DNA of 64,000 nt from Aeromonas tecta. GTDB taxonomy: Bacteria; Pseudomonadota; Gammaproteobacteria; Enterobacterales; Aeromonadaceae. The stretch is taken from contig NZ_CDCA01000020.1 of the NCBI RefSeq assembly GCF_000820185.1, forward strand, positions 312,011 through 376,010. The letters are read 5' to 3'. The notes under the pieces are model-generated. The model saw only the letters and a list, made by a program, of their open reading frames with translations, had not been told where the DNA came from and did not search any database. Position 1 is the first letter of the stretch. The number at the start of each line of letters is the position of its first letter. Positions 34,471 through 43,538 of the stretch are shown one piece after another. The translations under genes and the position numbers were made by a program.

Positions 34471-35748
34471 ATGAGCGTCTACTACACACTCTGTTTCTTG
34501 GCAGCGTTGGCGATATTCATCGCCTTTGCCAACCAGTATGTTGTGAAGATCCAGACCACCATCGCCATCACGGCCGGATCCATGCTGATCTCCGCCCTGC
34601 TGGTGCTGTTTGGTAAGTTGGGTTGGTTCAATCTGGAACCTCTTGCCGTCAAAACCATGGAGAGCATCGACTTCCAGAATTTCCTGCTGAAGGGGATCCT
34701 GGGCTTCCTGCTGTTCGCTGGAGGCCTTGGCATCAATCTGAAGGCGCTGCGCAGCCAGAAGTGGGAGATCACCATTCTCTCCATAGTGGCCACCTTGCTC
34801 TCGACCTTCCTCATCGGCTACGGCTTCTGGTTTATCGCCAAGCTGCTGGGCTGGGAAGTCCCGCTGGTTTACTGCATGTTGTTCGGTGCCCTTATTTCTC
34901 CTACCGACCCCATCGCCGTGCTGGCCATCGTCAAGAAGATGAAGGCGCCACCCCAGATCGCCATCCAGATCGAGGGCGAATCCCTGTTCAACGACGGCGT
35001 CGGCCTGGTGATCTTCGCCACCGTGTTTGCCGTCGCCTTTGGCGGGGTCGAGCCGACCTTCGGCAGCGTGGCTGGCCTGTTCCTGCATGAGGCCCTCGGC
35101 GGCATCCTGTTCGGCGCCGTGCTGGGCCTCATCGCTCACGTGATGATCAGCGCCACCGACGATGGCTCCCTGGAGCTGTTGCTGACCCTGTGCATCCCGA
35201 CCGCGGGCTTCGCCTTCGCCAACATGATCGGCGTCTCTGGCGCCCTGGCCATGGTGGTGACCGGCATCATGATCGGCAACTGGACCCGCCAGTCCGGCTT
35301 CTCTGAGCAGAGCAAACACCACCTGGATCACTTCTGGGAGTTGATGGATCAGTTCCTCAACGCCCTGCTGTTCCTGCTGATCGGCCTGGCACTGGTGCTG
35401 CTGGATCTCGCCTGGCAAGACTGGATCCTGCTGGTCATCGCAGTGCCGCTCTGTCTGGCTGCCCGCTTCATCAGCGTGTCGCTGCCCTACGTCGCCTTCC
35501 GTCGTTTCCGCAGCTACAACACCTTCTCCATCCGCATCCTGACCTGGGGCGGCCTGCGCGGCGGCCTGGCCATGGCCATGGCGCTGGCGCTGCCCTCCGG
35601 CGTCATGGTGCTGCCGGAGCACGGTGTCGATCTGCGTGAGGTGATCCTGGTGATGACCTACTCGGTGGTGATGTTCTCCATCGTGGTGCAGGGCATGACC
35701 ATCACGCCGATGATCACGGCTGCCAAGAAGGCCAGCGGCAGTTACTAA
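34471..35748 (+). CDS. CPA1-family cation/proton antiporter (NhaP-like)
   Basis: A 425-residue inner-membrane antiporter with about twelve helices, exchanging Na+ or K+ for protons. The family motifs SPTDPIAVLAI and EGESLFNDGVGLV, which carry the ion-binding aspartates, are intact, as is the TWGGLRGGLAMAMAL segment near the C-terminus. The ATG has only a weak AAGAGA upstream. Divergent from metH and followed by its own terminator. Ion preference cannot be read from sequence. Confidence 0.9.
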   Translation: MSVYYTLCFLAALAIFIAFANQYVVKIQTTIAITAGSMLISALLVLFGKLGWFNLEPLAVKTMESIDFQNFLLKGILGFLLFAGGLGINLKALRSQKWEITILSIVATLLSTFLIGYGFWFIAKLLGWEVPLVYCMLFGALISPTDPIAVLAIVKKMKAPPQIAIQIEGESLFNDGVGLVIFATVFAVAFGGVEPTFGSVAGLFLHEALGGILFGAVLGLIAHVMISATDDGSLELLLTLCIPTAGFAFANMIGVSGALAMVVTGIMIGNWTRQSGFSEQSKHHLDHFWELMDQFLNALLFLLIGLALVLLDLAWQDWILLVIAVPLCLAARFISVSLPYVAFRRFRSYNTFSIRILTWGGLRGGLAMAMALALPSGVMVLPEHGVDLREVILVMTYSVVMFSIVVQGMTITPMITAAKKASGSY

Positions 35749-35776
35749 GCCACTGTCTTAAGTCATCTTGATGTGT

Positions 35777-35804
35777 GAAAAGGGCTCCCGGCGGGAGCCC
35801 TTTC
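35777..35804 (+). terminator. Terminator of the antiporter gene
   Basis: AAAGGGCTCCC-GG-GGGAGCCCTTT, with a short T tail, about 30 bases after the stop codon. Confidence 0.8.
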
Positions 35805-36228
35805 TGCTGGTGCTGACCACGGCATCCAGCCTGGTCTCTCACCCTGTGTCTAAATTTCTGCCAAATACGGGTTGCTTTTCATGCAAATCGAGGAGAGAAT
35901 GCGCGCCGGCTAGTTAATCAGCCCTGATTATGTTTACCCTGCAATGCTTCACCTCACGATGAATCCTGTCAGTACCCGCATAACCTTCTTCTGATTTACT
36001 CGCCTCGAGAACCGCCAGGCTGTCTGCCTGCGTTGCACGGCTCTCACGGCGCAGACCCGTTCTGCCCACCTCCAAGTAGCATCATGCATCCGCATGTTCC
36101 TTGGCGCATTCCTTGAAAGTGCAGACGCCCCCAAGGGGCTGGGTATTCCTGCGCGGATTCTGACCGCGTCTATTGACCTAACATTTGCCGAACAAGGAGC
36201 AATTATTTAATTTATATAGAGAAATACC
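35805..36228. other. Leader region of the 58-residue gene
   Basis: About 420 bases with no sizeable gene. A strong GAGGAG sits before a four-codon ORF (ATG CGC GCC GGC TAG) at about 35899. An AT-rich stretch at 36200-36220 (ATTTAATTTATATAG) looks like a promoter for the small gene. Confidence 0.4.
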
Positions 36229-36405
36229 ATGATGAAAGCAGTACATACACACAAACCCCTGCGTCGTAGCAAGCCTATCAACCTGCCCCCGCAAGAGCAG
36301 GATGACGATACCTTCCTGATCCAGTTCAGCACCCGTTTCAGCGGTGGCTTCGCCATCTCCTGTGACGGCATCCCTGGCGAGTTCTCCATCGAAGACCTCA
36401 ACTGA
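36229..36405 (+). CDS. Small unknown protein, 58 residues
   Basis: A short ORF beginning Met-Met-Lys. It has a basic N-terminal third (HKPLRRSKP), an acidic middle (QEQDDD) and a glycine-rich C-terminal part (RFSGGFAISCDG) ending IEDLN. Codon use is like that of neighbouring genes. AAGGAG is 28 bases upstream, and AGAG closer. The shape resembles a leader-plus-core precursor peptide, but no maturation genes are adjacent. No family is recognised. Confidence 0.6.
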   Translation: MMKAVHTHKPLRRSKPINLPPQEQDDDTFLIQFSTRFSGGFAISCDGIPGEFSIEDLN

Positions 36406-36900
36406 CGTTTCATTACGTCCAGCAGGAACCGCCTTGCTACCTTGAATGGCCCCGAATTTTCCAGGCACTCTGTTGCTGAAAATGGACGGTTTTTCAAGCT
36501 AGACAGCAACAGCCCAATCAGGCACCAAAGCGCCTGATTGGGCTGAATAATATCCCGGCCTTATCAAATGCATCGTGCTGGGCCCGGCCTCTTACCAGCT
36601 AACTGCGACCCTTGACCCGTTCCCATTTAACTAACGGGAACCGCTCCCGGCGACCACGCCACCCTGACCGTCGACCCCCTCCCCCAGACTGCCGCTCAGC
36701 TAAAAAGCCACCAGCAAGCTCTGCCACTTCCCCGCGATCCATTAACTGCCCAGATCCCGATACACCAGCACTTGTGCATTGTTTGTAGCGCCAAGCTGCC
36801 ATCAACCGCCAGATCCACCCTCATGTCGTGCTTTATCGCCTCGCCGGTGTGCTGACGAAAGCACGCACCGCCAGATACCAGCCAACCTTCTTGCTCGAAC
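36406..36900. other. Gene-free interval with one strong hairpin
   Basis: AGCCCAATCAGGC pairs perfectly with GCCTGATTGGGCT at 36511-36544, probably a terminator for the small gene despite a poor T tail. The remaining 350 bases hold no convincing gene. Confidence 0.5.
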
Positions 36901-39429
36901 TCAACCACCGATAAACCAGCGGTAGTAAGGGTTGATGCGCTCTGCCGGGGTCATCTGGCCGACACCGCGCGCCCATGCGTTGCGATTGCCCTGATAGGCG
37001 TAGAAGGCCACCGAGTAGAAGTGATCCAGAGATTGCCATTCGGTCTCTACCGCGGCCTTGAACGCCCCATCCGCATTAATGAGTGGCGGCGGGGTGCGCA
37101 GGGACAGCAGCTCGGGCAGCACCCGGGTGATCTCGTTGCGTCTGACCCAGGGCGCGTATTCGATGCGGGGCCAGTCGTCGGTCACCGGCAGGGCATCGCC
37201 GGCAAAGCGCAGCAAACCGTCCCGATCCGTGACCCAGGTGGCCAGCATGGCGGCCGGGTTGTCGATACCGACCTCGGCCAGGGCGGCCGCGACCTCGGGC
37301 CGGGCGAAGCGCTGGCTGATCTTCGGCGCATCCAGCACCAGGGGGTCGAGGGAGCCAATCAGCAGCATCTCGTGAAATTCCGTGGTCCAGAGGGTGGCGT
37401 GGGGGAACACCTCTATAAAACTGCGCACCAGGGTGCGGCTCTCTTCGATGTTCTGGGTAGGCAGCGGCAGCCACTGGGCCAGCAGGCCGCTCTTATGCAG
37501 GCGGCGGGCGGCGAGCTGATAGAAGTCGCGGGAATAGAGATTCACCACTCCGGCCGCCGAGGGGGGCGGCGGCTCCAGGGTGATGAGATCGTATTGCTCG
37601 TCGCTTCGCAGCAACTCCCGCCGTCCGTCGCGCAGGCGAATGTCGAGGCGTGGATCCCGCACCGCAGCGTAATTGCCCTTGAACAAGGGCGCGGCTTCCA
37701 GCACCTCCGGCAGCAGCTCGGCCACCACGGGACGGGTCAGGCCAGGGTCACGCAGCATGGCGCCGGCGGTAATGCCGGTACCAAAGCCGATCACCAGGGC
37801 CGACTCCGGCTGCTTGTCATGAATGAGCAGGGGCAGCAGTGCCTGCAACCGCATGTAGCGCAGGGAAGGCATGGCATCACCGGTATTGGACACCCCCTGG
37901 ATATAGAGACGATTGAAGCTTTTCTCTGCATTGCCCTGGGTGACGACGGCCACAGTGCCGCCCTTGCCTTCGTGGTAGTAAGCCAGCTGCCCGTTTCGTG
38001 CTCCCGGCAGCAACTCGGCCAGTCGCTGGGGCGGCGTCAGCACGCCGATGGCCAGAGTCGCCAGCGTCATGACGAGGACGGCACCACGATAGCGGCGCTG
38101 GGCCGGGCTCTGCCAGGCCGCCACGCAGCCCACCAGGGCCGCCAGCATGGCCAGCAGCGCCAGGGTGCGAACCAGACCGATCTGAGGGATCAGCACAAAC
38201 CCGGTCAAGGCCACCCCGACAATGCCGCCAAGGGTATTGAGGGCCACCACTGTGCCCACATCCCGGCCCACCCGTTGACTGCTGGCCGCCAGTCTCAGCG
38301 CCAGCGGGAAGGCGGCGCCGAGCAGCGTGGTGGGAAGGAAGACGGTAGACAACGCCACCGTTAAGAAGCGAACGCACATGCCTGCCAGCTCATTGCCGGT
38401 CAGCTGCAGGGTCCAGGCCTCCAGCTGGGATTGAGCCATGACGAGCCAGCGGCCGAGGCCCGCCACCTGCAGCAGCGCCAGCAGCCCGGCCATGGTGATC
38501 AGCAGGCCGAACAGCCCCCAAGGATTGTGGATACGCTCGGCGCGGCGTGCGTAGAGGGCGCTGCCCAGCATCAGCCCGGTCAGGTAGGTGGCCAGCACCA
38601 TGGCAAAGGCGAAGGTGCGGGTACTCATGAACTGCACGATGGATTGGCTCCAGACCACCTCGTAGCCGAGGGCGATGCCACCGGCCACGCAATAGAGCAG
38701 CACGGCGAGACGTGCCGAGGCGCTGCGGGGCTCAGGAGAAGATAGCGTCGGCAGGGGGAGTTGCGCGCGGCGATACCACAGCCAGGCGCCGATGGCCGCC
38801 AGCAGGTTCAGGGCGGCGGCAACGAAGGCGCTACCCTTGACGCCAAGTTGCGGCAGCAGCACGAAGGCGGTGAGCAGGGTGCCGACGATGGCACCGGCGG
38901 TATTGGCCGCATAGAGGCTACCCCCCGCTCGCGCCACCTGATGGCTGGCCGGAGTCAGGGCGCGTACCAGCACTGGCAGGGTGCCCCCCATCAAGAAGGC
39001 GGGCAGGCCGACGAGCACGAATGGCAACACCCAGGCGAGCAGACCCAGGGTCATTTCCAGGCGTGCAAAGAGTTCGGCCACGTTGGCCAGCGCCAGGGTG
39101 GCGCCGACGCCGAGCAAAGCCACGGCCAGTTCCAGCCCGGCGTAGAGGCGTACCGGTTGACTCAGGCGGTCGGACTTGCGACCGAAATAGAGTCCGCCGA
39201 GGGCCAGACCGGCAAAGAAGGCGCTAATACCCGTGGTGACGGCATAAACTTCTACCCCCACCACCAAAGACAGTTGTTTTACCCAGAGAACTTGATAGAT
39301 CAGCGCAGCTCCCCCTGATGCGAACAGCAGCGAGGCGGGCAGCAACATATTCAGAGAGGGTCGATTGCGGGCGACCTCGTCCACCTTGTGACGGCGGGGT
39401 GCGGAAGGGGTGCGGGCGGCTGTAGACAT
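36901..39429 (-). CDS. Fused MFS-type transporter / spermidine-synthase-like protein
   Basis: An 842-residue protein. The first 460-480 residues contain about twelve transmembrane helices (LLFASGGAALIYQVLWVKQL opens the family). They are followed by a cytosolic Rossmann domain with the spermidine-synthase SAM-binding loop (VIGFGTGITAG) and acidic DxRLRDGR region. Whether it makes a polyamine or methylates a substrate is unknown; members occur widely and lack proven activity. It is the last gene of a long minus-strand block and lies about 90 bases after the sulfatase terminator. Confidence 0.85.
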   Translation of the reverse strand: MSTAARTPSAPRRHKVDEVARNRPSLNMLLPASLLFASGGAALIYQVLWVKQLSLVVGVEVYAVTTGISAFFAGLALGGLYFGRKSDRLSQPVRLYAGLELAVALLGVGATLALANVAELFARLEMTLGLLAWVLPFVLVGLPAFLMGGTLPVLVRALTPASHQVARAGGSLYAANTAGAIVGTLLTAFVLLPQLGVKGSAFVAAALNLLAAIGAWLWYRRAQLPLPTLSSPEPRSASARLAVLLYCVAGGIALGYEVVWSQSIVQFMSTRTFAFAMVLATYLTGLMLGSALYARRAERIHNPWGLFGLLITMAGLLALLQVAGLGRWLVMAQSQLEAWTLQLTGNELAGMCVRFLTVALSTVFLPTTLLGAAFPLALRLAASSQRVGRDVGTVVALNTLGGIVGVALTGFVLIPQIGLVRTLALLAMLAALVGCVAAWQSPAQRRYRGAVLVMTLATLAIGVLTPPQRLAELLPGARNGQLAYYHEGKGGTVAVVTQGNAEKSFNRLYIQGVSNTGDAMPSLRYMRLQALLPLLIHDKQPESALVIGFGTGITAGAMLRDPGLTRPVVAELLPEVLEAAPLFKGNYAAVRDPRLDIRLRDGRRELLRSDEQYDLITLEPPPPSAAGVVNLYSRDFYQLAARRLHKSGLLAQWLPLPTQNIEESRTLVRSFIEVFPHATLWTTEFHEMLLIGSLDPLVLDAPKISQRFARPEVAAALAEVGIDNPAAMLATWVTDRDGLLRFAGDALPVTDDWPRIEYAPWVRRNEITRVLPELLSLRTPPPLINADGAFKAAVETEWQSLDHFYSVAFYAYQGNRNAWARGVGQMTPAERINPYYRWFIGG

Positions 39430-39475
39430 CGAGAACGCCTTATCGGATCGGGTGATCCGTACGAGCAGAAGAGAT

Positions 39476-39508
39476 AAAAAGGCGCCCGCTCTGGGAGGGC
39501 GCCTTGGC
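39476..39508 (-). terminator. Terminator of the arylsulfatase gene
   Basis: AAGGCGCCC pairs with GGGCGCCTT and is followed on the minus strand by T5. It separates the sulfatase from the transporter fusion, so the latter may need its own promoter. Confidence 0.8.
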
Positions 39509-39516
39509 GATACTTA

Positions 39517-41085
39517 TTATTTTTTGTCCATCTTGGCGTCGATCTGCTTTTGTACATCGGCCTGGATCTGGTCGATGCTGAAGCTGGCCGGACGCTGGCT
39601 GGGCGGGTAGTCGACGAAGGTTTGCAGGAAGGTCGCCGCCTTGCGGGTGGCTTGCATCAGCAAATAGTCGTTCTTGGCCAACCAGTCGTAGTACTGGTCG
39701 GAGACCACATCGGCCCGCTCGTACGGATCCATGCGCAGGTTGAACAGTTTCGGGGTGCGCAGGCAGACGAAGGGCTCGCTCCAGACCTGCATGCCACCCG
39801 GTGCACGCTGCTCACAGTAGACAATCTTCCAATTGCCCATGCGCATGCCTACCAGGTCACCATCATCGCTGAAGTAGTAGAACTCGCTACGGGCGCTCTT
39901 GTCGCTCTTGCCGGTCAGATAGTCCAACTGGTTGAAGCCGTCGAGGTGCACCTTGAAGTTCTTGCCACCCACATCGGTGCCCTTGAGCAGGCGATCCTTG
40001 ATGTCGGTGTCGCCCACCGCGGCCAGCAGGGTCGGGAACCAGTCAAGCCCTGAGAACATCTGGGTAGAGATGCTGTCCGGCTTGATATGACCAGGCCAGC
40101 GAACCAGCGCCGGAACCCGGAATGCCCCTTCCCAGTTGGAGTTCTTCTCGTTGCGGAACGGCGTGGTGGCCGCATCAGGCCAGGACCACTGGTTCGGACC
40201 GTTGTCGGTGGTGTACACGACTATGGTGTTGTCCGCGATCTTCAGGTCGTCCACCGCCTTGAGCAGTTTGCCGACGTCGCCGTCATGCTCGAGCATGCCA
40301 TCGGCGTACTCGTTGCCCGGCATACCGCTCTGTCCCTGCATGGAGTCACGCACGTGGGTGAAGGCATGCATGCGGGTGGTGTTCATCCAGACGAAGAAGG
40401 GTTTCTCCGCCTTGACCTGCTTCTCCATGAAGTTGATGGCGGCCTGAGTGGTGTCATCGTCGATGGTTTCCATCCGCTTCCTGTTGAGCGGACCGGTATC
40501 CTCGATCTTGCCATCGGCGGTGGAGTGGATCACCCCGCGCGGGGTCGCGGCCTTGATGAACTCGGCATCATCTTTTGGCCAGTAGGGGCGCTCTGGCTCC
40601 TCTTCCGCATTCAGGTGGTAGAGGTTGCCGAAGAACTCGTCGAAGCCGTGGTTGGTGGGCAGGTATTCATCCTTGTCCCCCAAGTGGTTCTTGCCGAACT
40701 GGCCGGTGGCATAGCCGTGGGACTTCAGTGCCTGGGCTATGGTCACGTCACGGGCCTGCAGGCCGACCGGCACCCCGGGCATACCTACCTTGGAGAGGCC
40801 GGTACGCAGTGCGGACTGGCCGGTGATAAAGGTGGAACGACCGGCGGTACAGCTGTTTTCCGCGTAGTAATCGGTGAACAGCACCCCTTCCTTGGCGATG
40901 CGGTCGATGTTCGGGGTCTGGTAACCGACCACCCCCTTGCCATAGGCACTGATGTTGGTCTGGCCGACATCATCGCCGAAGATCACCAATATGTTGGGTT
41001 TCTCCGCCGCGGCGGCGGCCGAGGCCGCCAGGGCTGTCACTATGGAAAGTGCCAGCCCGGGCATCCACTTTCTTGCAAATGTCAT
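39517..41085 (-). CDS. Periplasmic arylsulfatase
   Basis: A 522-residue sulfatase with a signal peptide ending AAAAAEK. The active-site signature CTAGRSTFITG (CxAxR, Cys-type) supplies the formylglycine; the metal ligands are in ILVIFGDDVG at the N-terminus and TTDNGPN near residue 290. The cysteine needs conversion by a formylglycine-generating enzyme or anSME, and neither gene is in the window. The substrate is unknown; aryl or sugar sulfates are typical. It follows the HAD gene by about 110 bases on the same strand. Confidence 0.92.
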   Translation of the reverse strand: MTFARKWMPGLALSIVTALAASAAAAAEKPNILVIFGDDVGQTNISAYGKGVVGYQTPNIDRIAKEGVLFTDYYAENSCTAGRSTFITGQSALRTGLSKVGMPGVPVGLQARDVTIAQALKSHGYATGQFGKNHLGDKDEYLPTNHGFDEFFGNLYHLNAEEEPERPYWPKDDAEFIKAATPRGVIHSTADGKIEDTGPLNRKRMETIDDDTTQAAINFMEKQVKAEKPFFVWMNTTRMHAFTHVRDSMQGQSGMPGNEYADGMLEHDGDVGKLLKAVDDLKIADNTIVVYTTDNGPNQWSWPDAATTPFRNEKNSNWEGAFRVPALVRWPGHIKPDSISTQMFSGLDWFPTLLAAVGDTDIKDRLLKGTDVGGKNFKVHLDGFNQLDYLTGKSDKSARSEFYYFSDDGDLVGMRMGNWKIVYCEQRAPGGMQVWSEPFVCLRTPKLFNLRMDPYERADVVSDQYYDWLAKNDYLLMQATRKAATFLQTFVDYPPSQRPASFSIDQIQADVQKQIDAKMDKK

Positions 41086-41193
41086 AGTTACTTCTCCGTA
41101 TCACGCTACTGTCCTTGTCCGCGACTACGTACACCGGAAGGCTCATTACAGAGCATCATGCCGGCGGATCCTGCGGTCCTTCTTCTACCTGGG

Positions 41194-42192
41194 TTACTCG
41201 AACGGGTAGACGCGGCGCCACTCTTTCGCCATGTCCACCACGGTCCAGTGACCCCTGCTCGCGGCATCCAGCGCCTTGTCCAGGCGCCCGATCTTGCTGT
41301 TTCTGTCGTAGGCCCACTCACGCTTGCCATCGGTGTGGTGCACCAGGCCGGCGAAGCGCTTGCCCTCCCCCGCCATGGTCCATTGCAGCATCTGCAGATC
41401 GCCATCCGAGTTGCCGAAGGCGAAGATGGGACGACGGCCTATGATGCTGTCGATGCTCTCCGGCTTACCGGGGCCATCATCGTTGTGCACCAGCACGGGG
41501 AGCCGCTGGATGGAGAGCTGACCCTTGTTATCCTCGAAGCGGCTGCCAAAGGTAGTACCGATGACCTGCTCAGGCGGTATGCCATAGACCTTTTCGGCGA
41601 AGGCGCGCATGAAGGCCACTTCACCACCGGAAACGATATAGGTCTTGAAGCCATGGACGCGCAGGTAATTGAGCAGCTCCAGCATGGGCTGGAACACCAT
41701 CTCGGTGAAATGGCGCTGGCTAGTGGGGTGTTTGGCGCTCTCGAGCCAGTGACGGGCATTTTGCGTGAACTGCTCTGTGCTCATCTTGGTATGGGTGGCG
41801 GCCACTATCTGCATCAGGCCCTTCATGCCACTCGCGGCGAGTGCCTTGTGATCCCCTTCCAACGCCGCCTTGTAAGGCTGCTGCTGTTGCCACTCCGGGT
41901 GCTGGGGAGCCATCCGCTTGAGCTCGGACAGGGCGAACAGTATCTGGAAGTAGGCTGGTTGCTCGCTCCACAGGGTGCCATCATTGTCGAACACGGCGAT
42001 GCGCTCGGCCGGCGGCACATAATCCTTGCCCCCTTCGGTCGTCACCGCGGTGACGAAGCCCTCGATGGCCTGGCGCGATGGCCCCTCATTCCAGGAAGGA
42101 AGGGGGTCGGCGGCGCGCGCCAGCAGTGGCAGCGTGAGCAATAGAAAGGCGCACCAGCGCAGCTGTGACAACATGTGGGTATGACGCATCAT
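41194..42192 (-). CDS. Exported HAD-family phosphatase
   Basis: A 332-residue phosphatase with a signal peptide (ending ARA) that places it in the periplasm. The HAD motifs are clear: VFDNDGTLW (nucleophile and acid), YIVSGGEV (motif II) and FGNSDGDLQ (motif IV). The substrate is unknown. It overlaps the BatD gene by four bases, so it is translated with the MoxR/VWA operon. That linkage is unusual for a HAD enzyme. Confidence 0.88.
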   Translation of the reverse strand: MMRHTHMLSQLRWCAFLLLTLPLLARAADPLPSWNEGPSRQAIEGFVTAVTTEGGKDYVPPAERIAVFDNDGTLWSEQPAYFQILFALSELKRMAPQHPEWQQQQPYKAALEGDHKALAASGMKGLMQIVAATHTKMSTEQFTQNARHWLESAKHPTSQRHFTEMVFQPMLELLNYLRVHGFKTYIVSGGEVAFMRAFAEKVYGIPPEQVIGTTFGSRFEDNKGQLSIQRLPVLVHNDDGPGKPESIDSIIGRRPIFAFGNSDGDLQMLQWTMAGEGKRFAGLVHHTDGKREWAYDRNSKIGRLDKALDAASRGHWTVVDMAKEWRRVYPFE

Positions 42193-43538
42193 GGCTTCCT
42201 TGTCTGATTAAGAGGGGCTGGCTGGCCTTGTCCCGGATTCAATGGCTGCAAGCCATGGGGCTGGCCTGTTTGGCTATGGGGTTCGGCCATGGCCCCGTCG
42301 AGCACAGCGACGATCTGGCTGGCGGCATCTTGCCCCGGTGGCTGCTTGCTGGCGCCATAGATAAGTCTGAAAAAGGCTAGCACAGGCTCTGTGACACTCC
42401 CTGTACTTCCTTGAAACAAGGGTGATATTGCCAGCTGCCCCGTGCGCCGCCGCACCCAGAGATAGAGCCCGCCGAGCTCCATGGGGTGCTGCCTGAGCTG
42501 GGTGCGCGCAAGGTGCAAGGCATAGCCAGGAGAATTGAGTCTGGCCAGCCGGCGAGACTCTCGCCACTGCCGCGCGCGGCGCCACAGCCCGCGCAGTCGG
42601 GTGCGTACCAGCCAGACCAGCAGGATGACCAGTGCCGCTGCACTGGCGAGCATCAGCCAATGCCCGGCCAGGGTGATGCGAGCCTGTTGCCCCAGGGCGT
42701 GCAGATCCTTGCTGATAGAGAAGGGCGCCTGATAGCTGCTCGCCTGGGCCGTCAACTCGATGTCGGAAACCTTCACCACCTGCGATTGACCGCTGTTGGC
42801 ATCCCACCAGGTCAGCTGGATGGCGGGCAGCCGGTATTGACCCCTTTGCTCGACCACATAGGTCGCCACGTCTTCGCGCATGCCCCCCGTGGTGGTGCCA
42901 CGACCATCGTCAAGGGCCTTGACTATCGGGGTCTGCACGTAGCGCTTGAGCCCATCAACCACCGCAAAGTCCGGCACGGGCAGCAGCATGGCCTGGGCCC
43001 CATCGGCCTCGATACGCAGGCGACGGGTTACGCTGTCACCGACGCGCAGGGGCTGGTGGGAGTGCTGGATCTCCTGGGTGAAGCGCACGGCATTGGCTAC
43101 CAGCTGAGGGGTCTTGCCCCCATGGGGCAAGGCCTTGGCGTTAAAGCTGAACACCGGGCTGCTGAGCTTGACTGGACCGCTGGCCTGCCCGGGCTGAAGC
43201 TGGAAGCTCAGGGCCGGGATCTCGAAGCGCTGGGCGACCTGTGGGGTGATGCGATAGGTGAAGCGCATGCCGAAGAAGGTCTTGCCATCGAGCTGCAAGG
43301 TGAGGTGACTGGCCTCGCTGCTGGGAGGGGCGACCACGGCCCCGGCCAGGCTCAGGGGGGGCAGCACGGGGGCCGCAGTGAACCAGGTATCCACCAGCAG
43401 ATCCACCTCGAGTCGCAGGGTGCCGCCCACACTCACCCCATCGGCAGGCACCAGCCGGCTCTGGATGCGCACATCCGGCTCGGCGGCCAGCACCGGCAGG
43501 GAGAGGCAGAGCCACAGGATGGTGAGCAGGATCCTCAT
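42189..43538 (-). CDS. BatD-like membrane protein
   Basis: A 449-residue protein with a signal peptide, a large periplasmic beta-rich region (about 20-290), one transmembrane helix near 300-320 (WLMLASAAALVILLVWLV) and a cytosolic tail of about 125 residues. This matches the BatD/BCE family found beside MoxR ATPases. The role is not established; in Bacteroides and Leptospira, Bat proteins affect oxidative-stress tolerance. It overlaps the genes on both sides by four bases. Confidence 0.82.
   Translation of the reverse strand: MRILLTILWLCLSLPVLAAEPDVRIQSRLVPADGVSVGGTLRLEVDLLVDTWFTAAPVLPPLSLAGAVVAPPSSEASHLTLQLDGKTFFGMRFTYRITPQVAQRFEIPALSFQLQPGQASGPVKLSSPVFSFNAKALPHGGKTPQLVANAVRFTQEIQHSHQPLRVGDSVTRRLRIEADGAQAMLLPVPDFAVVDGLKRYVQTPIVKALDDGRGTTTGGMREDVATYVVEQRGQYRLPAIQLTWWDANSGQSQVVKVSDIELTAQASSYQAPFSISKDLHALGQQARITLAGHWLMLASAAALVILLVWLVRTRLRGLWRRARQWRESRRLARLNSPGYALHLARTQLRQHPMELGGLYLWVRRRTGQLAISPLFQGSTGSVTEPVLAFFRLIYGASKQPPGQDAASQIVAVLDGAMAEPHSQTGQPHGLQPLNPGQGQPAPLNQTRKP

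Noticed and set aside
36178..36468. Minus-strand 96-residue ORF over the small gene
   Set aside because: It is the antisense shadow of the 58-residue plus-strand ORF, which has the better start context and promoter-like upstream sequence.
36696..36908. Minus-strand 70-residue ORF just after the transporter fusion
   Set aside because: It has no ribosome site, overlaps the preceding stop codon and shows no domain or sensible composition; likely chance.
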